A stretch of 64,000 nt of DNA. Origin: Rhyzopertha dominica. Lineage: Eukaryota; Arthropoda; Insecta; Coleoptera; Bostrichidae. Under the pieces are notes generated by a model that was given only the letters and a program-made list of their open reading frames with translations, made no database searches and had not been told where the DNA came from. Position numbers and translations under genes: made by a program. This document shows, piece by piece, positions 60,362 to 64,000 of this stretch (position 1 is its first letter; the number at the start of each line of letters is the position of its first letter). Where the stretch lies: positions 4,588,001 through 4,652,000 of the forward strand of contig QCXZ01000075.1 of the NCBI GenBank assembly GCA_025024175.1. Direction: 5' to 3'.

Positions 60362-60652
60362 TTATAGCAATTGTTCAAAATGTTTTCCCTCGGCCTATAT
60401 AGACTTTCTCGATCTATCTGCAACTGGAGATGTTGCTCTCTGAATGGCATTGTGGTCAGCTGGTAGTGAAGTAGCAGATTCCATAATTTTACGAATCAAT
60501 CCATCTCTGGTATAAGATATCTCAGCATATACTAAACCTTTAATGCGCCCCCAAAGAAAAAAATTCAAGAAGAGTTAGATAAGGTGACCTTAATGGGCAG
60601 AAAACCGAATCTCCTCTTCCAATCCACTTATTAGTAAGAGTGTTATTTAAGT

Positions 60653-60665
60653 AATCTTCTGACAT
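60653..60665. repeat. Target-site duplication, left (AATCTTCTGACAT)
   Basis: Thirteen bases identical to 60,921-60,933. They correspond to one copy of transposase coding sequence (NVRRL region), showing that the duplication arose on insertion. Confidence 0.8.
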
Positions 60666-60920
60666 AGTCTTCTTAAGGCTTTCACGGCCAGCGTTGGATC
60701 TGGTAATGATTTCTTCCGGGCTGTTATGCCGTGGTCCAAGGTGTCCCTTCTTCTTCTCATACGTTTCGCTGCTCTTCTGTTCTGTTCTGAACTGTTCAGA
60801 TTACATCAGCGAAACCTGTGCATTACTGAAGATGCTGCCAGCGAAGAGCAGCGAAACGTATGAGAAGAAGAAGGGACACCTTGGACCACGGCATAACAGC
60901 CCAAAAGAAATCATTACCAG
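60666..60920. mobile_element. Snapback insertion resembling a Penelope-element LTR, with hammerhead-like motif
   Basis: A 255-base insert in the transposase remnant. Its arms, 60,700-60,777 and 60,843-60,920, are 78-base reverse complements differing at two positions. A 65-base loop separates them, and 34 unique bases precede the left arm. Words such as GGCTTTCACGGCCAGCG, GCGAAACGTATGAG and GGACCACGGCATAACAGCCC resemble the pseudo-LTRs of Penelope-like elements. The loop and right arm contain CTGAAGA (60,826-60,832), a GCTGC/GCAGC stem (60,834-60,838 with 60,848-60,852) and GAAAC (60,853-60,857), arranged like a hammerhead ribozyme core with one extra base. The 78-codon frame across it is a by-product of the palindrome. 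Confidence 0.72.
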
Positions 60921-60933
60921 AATCTTCTGACAT
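60921..60933. repeat. Target-site duplication, right (AATCTTCTGACAT)
   Basis: Identical to 60,653-60,665, directly after the right arm of the snapback insert. Confidence 0.8.
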
Positions 60934-61010
60934 TTCTACCAAAATGAGGAGGACCATAAGTTTGCCGCTTTTAATATTGTCCACAATTTCATCCAACTAA
61001 CACCAACACG

Positions 61011-61480
61011 ATGTGTTTTTGTCTAGAATACAATAACGGCGTATTAATTAATGTAATTTAAAAAGAAGGTTCTATTGATTGCCCTTCGTCTAGGTATAAT
61101 CATGTTCAGTTATTTATTTGTAACCTTAACTGTCTTTTCAATAAGTACATTTAATTTTCAAGTGCAAATTGTAACACAACACTTAAAAAACGCTAAATAT
61201 AAAACAGTATGTCCTACTGCAGTCAATGTGCAATGCTAACTGTTCTAAATCAGCAGCCATCAATTTCAGCAGTAATACAAAGAACTGGCTAAGTTTCTGT
61301 ATCCCGCAGATTGAAGGAAAAATGGAAACATGTACCTACTTATTTACATATTCAAAATATGTGTTCGAGTACAAATAATTATGCACATACTCCAGAATGT
61401 AAGGTGCATACCATTTTGGCTTTGTTATGTTGTTGGCGTACTTTTTCTTTGGACTGGGATAGTTATAAACAAACTTTTTT
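61011..61480. other. Intergenic AT-rich DNA, no gene seen
   Basis: A hydrophobic 60-codon frame at 61,330-61,512 is not recognised and is probably fortuitous. Confidence 0.4.
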
Positions 61481-61489
61481 ATGAACCTT

Positions 61490-61850
61490 TTAAATCAAAT
61501 TTTAAAGAGTAAAATTACTATGGTATTTACCACGGACAAAATCAGACCGACAACATTATCCCGTATGACCCGTACCATTCCGATACATCTTAAAAAAAAA
61601 GTAGTCAACTATCATACACGTAGACTTGTGGCCGCACTCTTAGACAGAACCAGATTGAACCAAAAGTTAAATTGGATAAAGCAAGTTGCATCTAGTAGTA
61701 GATATGAAGAACGATTTGTTCATAATATGTCGAACAGTAAACTATAAAAGAACAGAAAGATACAGAAACCTAGGGTTTAAGACTTCTCAAAAGGCTACCA
61801 TCATTTTGGGCGGAATACCTCATTATGGCCCGATTAGCCATAGAACAGGA
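61490..61850 (+). pseudogene. Penelope-like element fragment, region between RT and endonuclease
   Basis: The plus strand reads DKIRPTTLSRMTRTIPIHLK and KKVVNYHTRRLVAALLDR, then LNQKLNWIKQVASSSRYEER and FVHNM. This follows the Penelope pattern after the RT core (RKPTxTDxxI...HP..K......RL......ELNxIxxIAxxNGY...FI). After a stop and frameshift it continues SKGYHHF or GIPHYGPISH, resembling the next conserved block (Y.G.IS.KI). Neither the RT catalytic box nor the GIY-YIG domain is present. It lies 570 bases from the Penelope-LTR-like insert but separated from it by transposase sequence, so they are probably independent insertions. Confidence 0.58.
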
Positions 61851-64000
61851 TTTCTCTGACTATTTGCCATAGCAGCAGATCACTTTTGGTCATCTTGTCA
61901 CCCTACACCACTAATCCTCTCAATCCACAAGAAAATACAGGACCACAAGCAGTTGCTTACCAAGATCTTTTAATCTTCAAATAAACGCATTAAGTGTAGG
62001 AGAATGTAAAATTTGCCCTATGATGCTGAATGAGACACCTGAGGAGAAAATTAATTATGTTCTATCTGTAACATTTTTGTTTTGTTTTTAATTGATTCAC
62101 TAACTTACTCCAATAAACTAGAAAAATTATTACTGAGCGTTCTTAATTCCATGCTAGTCGGTGTTGGCATCAAACATCATAATCAAATAGTTCAGAAACA
62201 ATTTTATGTAGGGCGCGAAATACAGCAGTCGGCCTGAGCTTCAAAGTATTGATTTCGCAAAGTTCGTCCCGAATCTTTCAAATTGCCTCCGAGTTCCTTA
62301 ACTTGAACTATGCCAATACGGCTTTTTGCAAACTAAGTTCTAAAGCTTTTTGATGTATGTATATAAGCCATCCTGACTAAGGAATGTCGCATTGGGATTG
62401 TTCAGGAAGTTCATAATTAATGATTTATAAGTAGTGCACATCCAAATTAACGTGAGTATGCATTTAAGCTATAAGAAAATTTACATAACTCCATAAAATA
62501 TGTAACTTTTCTATATATATGTTTGAGAACACAAATGATATTGTTATGCTATGATTAGCGTTTTAATGTCTGTATAGTCTGTTTTATACCACGCAAAAGC
62601 GAAGGACGGAGTAAAGGAACTTTCGTAATTACATCTCCATCCCTTTAAAACTCATGTAATTCGCCTAATTGTAATTTCATGCGCTATCCTTACCTTTAGC
62701 ATTATGTATTGATTCTTATTTATAATGGTAGCAATTTTTAATGGGAACTGAGCATATTGTTCAATATTACGAAGAATATATACATACATATGTAATGTAC
62801 TTTATTCCTCAGAAAATAAAGCTTTCATTGTACAAAACTCCATTAATGTGGAAAATTTAAGAGAAAATATTTCAAATGTAATTTGCTTCGTCATTTTCTC
62901 TGGGCAAAACCTAAACTATATTTTAATGGAACACCCTCCATATTTTTCTAAAGGAAGTAAGCTCGATTTGTAAACCATACTTATGCTCTATTTTGCACTG
63001 ATTCAGAAATATATAAAGTGCACTGCAAATTTTGACGTTTAAAGCATATTAGAAAAACCTTAATATATCCGAAAGTGAAAAAAATTCGATTTTCTACGTT
63101 GGATAGGACTAGTTTTTCTATACGTAATATTATGGATTTTTTAATACACTTGTCCAATTAAAAACCTTAAATACTGATATATTAAATCATGGATAACTGA
63201 ATTTTTTAAGAGATGTATTTTTACATTATCCAAACCACTGAACCAATACCAATACAATTTAAGATCTTTTTAAACCCTTTAAAAGTGGCATAGTGGGTAT
63301 CCAAAACTATTTGCATGTGATGATATTTTACAAATAAAGTAAATTTTTGTAAATATTTTTTTGTTATCAATTGATTTTAAATGTTAATTTTTTTAATTAT
63401 TAATTAAGTATACATAAAAAATTGTTAAACACCATCTTCTGCGAATACTCTTTTTAGGCCCCAGCTATGGCATTTCTATAGACTTTCAAAAGACCTTCAA
63501 TTTGACGTACCACCTACTTCTTATTGTTATAAATTTAAAAGCCTCTCTGTTAAATAAAACTTTTTAAGTTCAATTAGATCTTTTAAATTTACGCAGTATT
63601 CATCAAAATCTACCAGGTAAGTTAATACTATCTTACCGGCTAGTCACGTATCGCTTAAAAATATTTCTTATATTCCAAATGAAAATTTGTCGCGTTGTGA
63701 CTTCAAGTTTTTCGTTCTGATTTATACGATGCCGCGACATAGTATCATTTGTCACTGTTACGTAAACAACCGTATTCTGTATCACATAACATATAATAAA
63801 GATCAATAGTATAGGCTTTTCTCACACAATAAAGGCTTATAGATGGGATGCTCCCCAAAAACGGATTATATATACCTCTTATCCTCATAAATTACTAACA
63901 CGGGCCATCGGTGACGTCAGCAAATGCGCCACAGTTCGTATTAGGCTCGATAAAAAATTCAAGTGGGTGATATTTTGGTAGCTCATCCGAGGCCTTGATG
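61851..64000. other. Intergenic AT-rich DNA, no gene seen
   Basis: Highly AT-rich, especially 62,440-63,600. GGAACACCCTCCATATTTTTC at about 62,930 looks like a transposon end, but no partner was found. The final 200 bases are slightly more balanced. No coding signal or RNA gene was recognised. Confidence 0.4.

Larger units (their letters stand above)
60362..61010 (-). pseudogene. D,D41D-type transposase 3' half, split by an insertion
   Basis: Minus strand. 60,921-60,990 reads RQTYGPPHFGRNVR (family QQDGAPPHFGRNVR, with the second catalytic Asp lost). The reading is interrupted by a 268-base insertion unit and resumes at 60,665 with LLK, then LTNKWIGRGDSVFCPLRSP and LTLLEFF, where Glu replaces the third Asp. 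The remainder, LIRKIMESATSLPAD and AEGKHFEQLL, leads to the stop at 60,362-60,364. Frameshifts separate these blocks. The tail GKHFEQLL is typical of the family. It is an old copy, already inactive by its catalytic changes. Confidence 0.7.

Noticed and set aside
60694..60930. 78-codon open frame on the plus strand
   Set aside because: It lies entirely on the 78-bp inverted repeat, so both strands stay open by symmetry. The encoded sequence is not protein-like.
1..64000. CRISPR arrays, rRNA, tRNA genes, prokaryotic operons or a defence island
   Set aside because: No regularly spaced repeats, no recognisable cloverleaf boxes and no clustered bacterial-type genes were seen. The sequence is eukaryotic and transposon-rich.

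Overview
The window looks like nuclear DNA of an insect. It is AT-rich (roughly two thirds A+T by eye), has no long host open reading frame, and carries remnants of a typical arthropod set of mobile elements: mariner, D,D41D and D,D37E-like Tc1/mariner relatives, RTE and CR1/Jockey-type LINEs, Penelope-like elements, a tyrosine-recombinase element, a YqaJ-type nuclease and a hAT-type element. Nothing bacterial or viral in layout was seen. The species cannot be named from the sequence. Isolated single N bases mark unresolved positions.

Layout. 1-13 kb: intergenic DNA with decayed transposases at about 2.3, 6.4 and 9.1-9.7 kb, a reverse-transcriptase scrap at 11.2 kb, a LINE 3' end at 12.8 kb and the first members of a dispersed repeat here called A/B (3.1, 6.2, 12.05, 13.9 kb). 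13-25 kb: a broken mariner at 17.3 kb, a large inverted repeat at 19 kb with a third relative at 20.5 kb, more A/B repeat at 22.5 kb and an inactivated RTE retrotransposon at 22.9-24.3 kb. 25-36 kb: A/B repeat at 28 kb, a broken D,D41D transposase at 30.5-31.6 kb, a tyrosine-recombinase remnant at 34.1-34.6 kb and several less AT-rich islands. 36-49 kb: a 1.9 kb hAT-like element with a perfect 8-bp target duplication, a Penelope remnant abutting a LINE remnant at 45.24 kb, and a 464-bp inverted-repeat element at 48.0 kb. 49-52 kb: the only two candidate host exons (minus strand 49.9-50.1 kb; plus strand 51.5 kb). 52-62 kb: YqaJ nuclease pseudogene, a LINE reverse transcriptase with an intact YADD box, a D,D37E-like transposase remnant, and a D,D41D transposase split by a snapback Penelope-LTR-like insertion, followed by a second Penelope fragment.

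Almost every recognisable protein here is a dead transposon. I found no cooperating gene set, operon-like cluster or new defence system. The most informative items are the two insertions whose target duplications can be read directly (36.1-38.05 kb and 60.65-60.93 kb), the nuclease and recombinase remnants, and the possible exon at 49.9 kb. Most pseudogenes were recognised by reading frames by eye and comparing with remembered family motifs, so edges are approximate.
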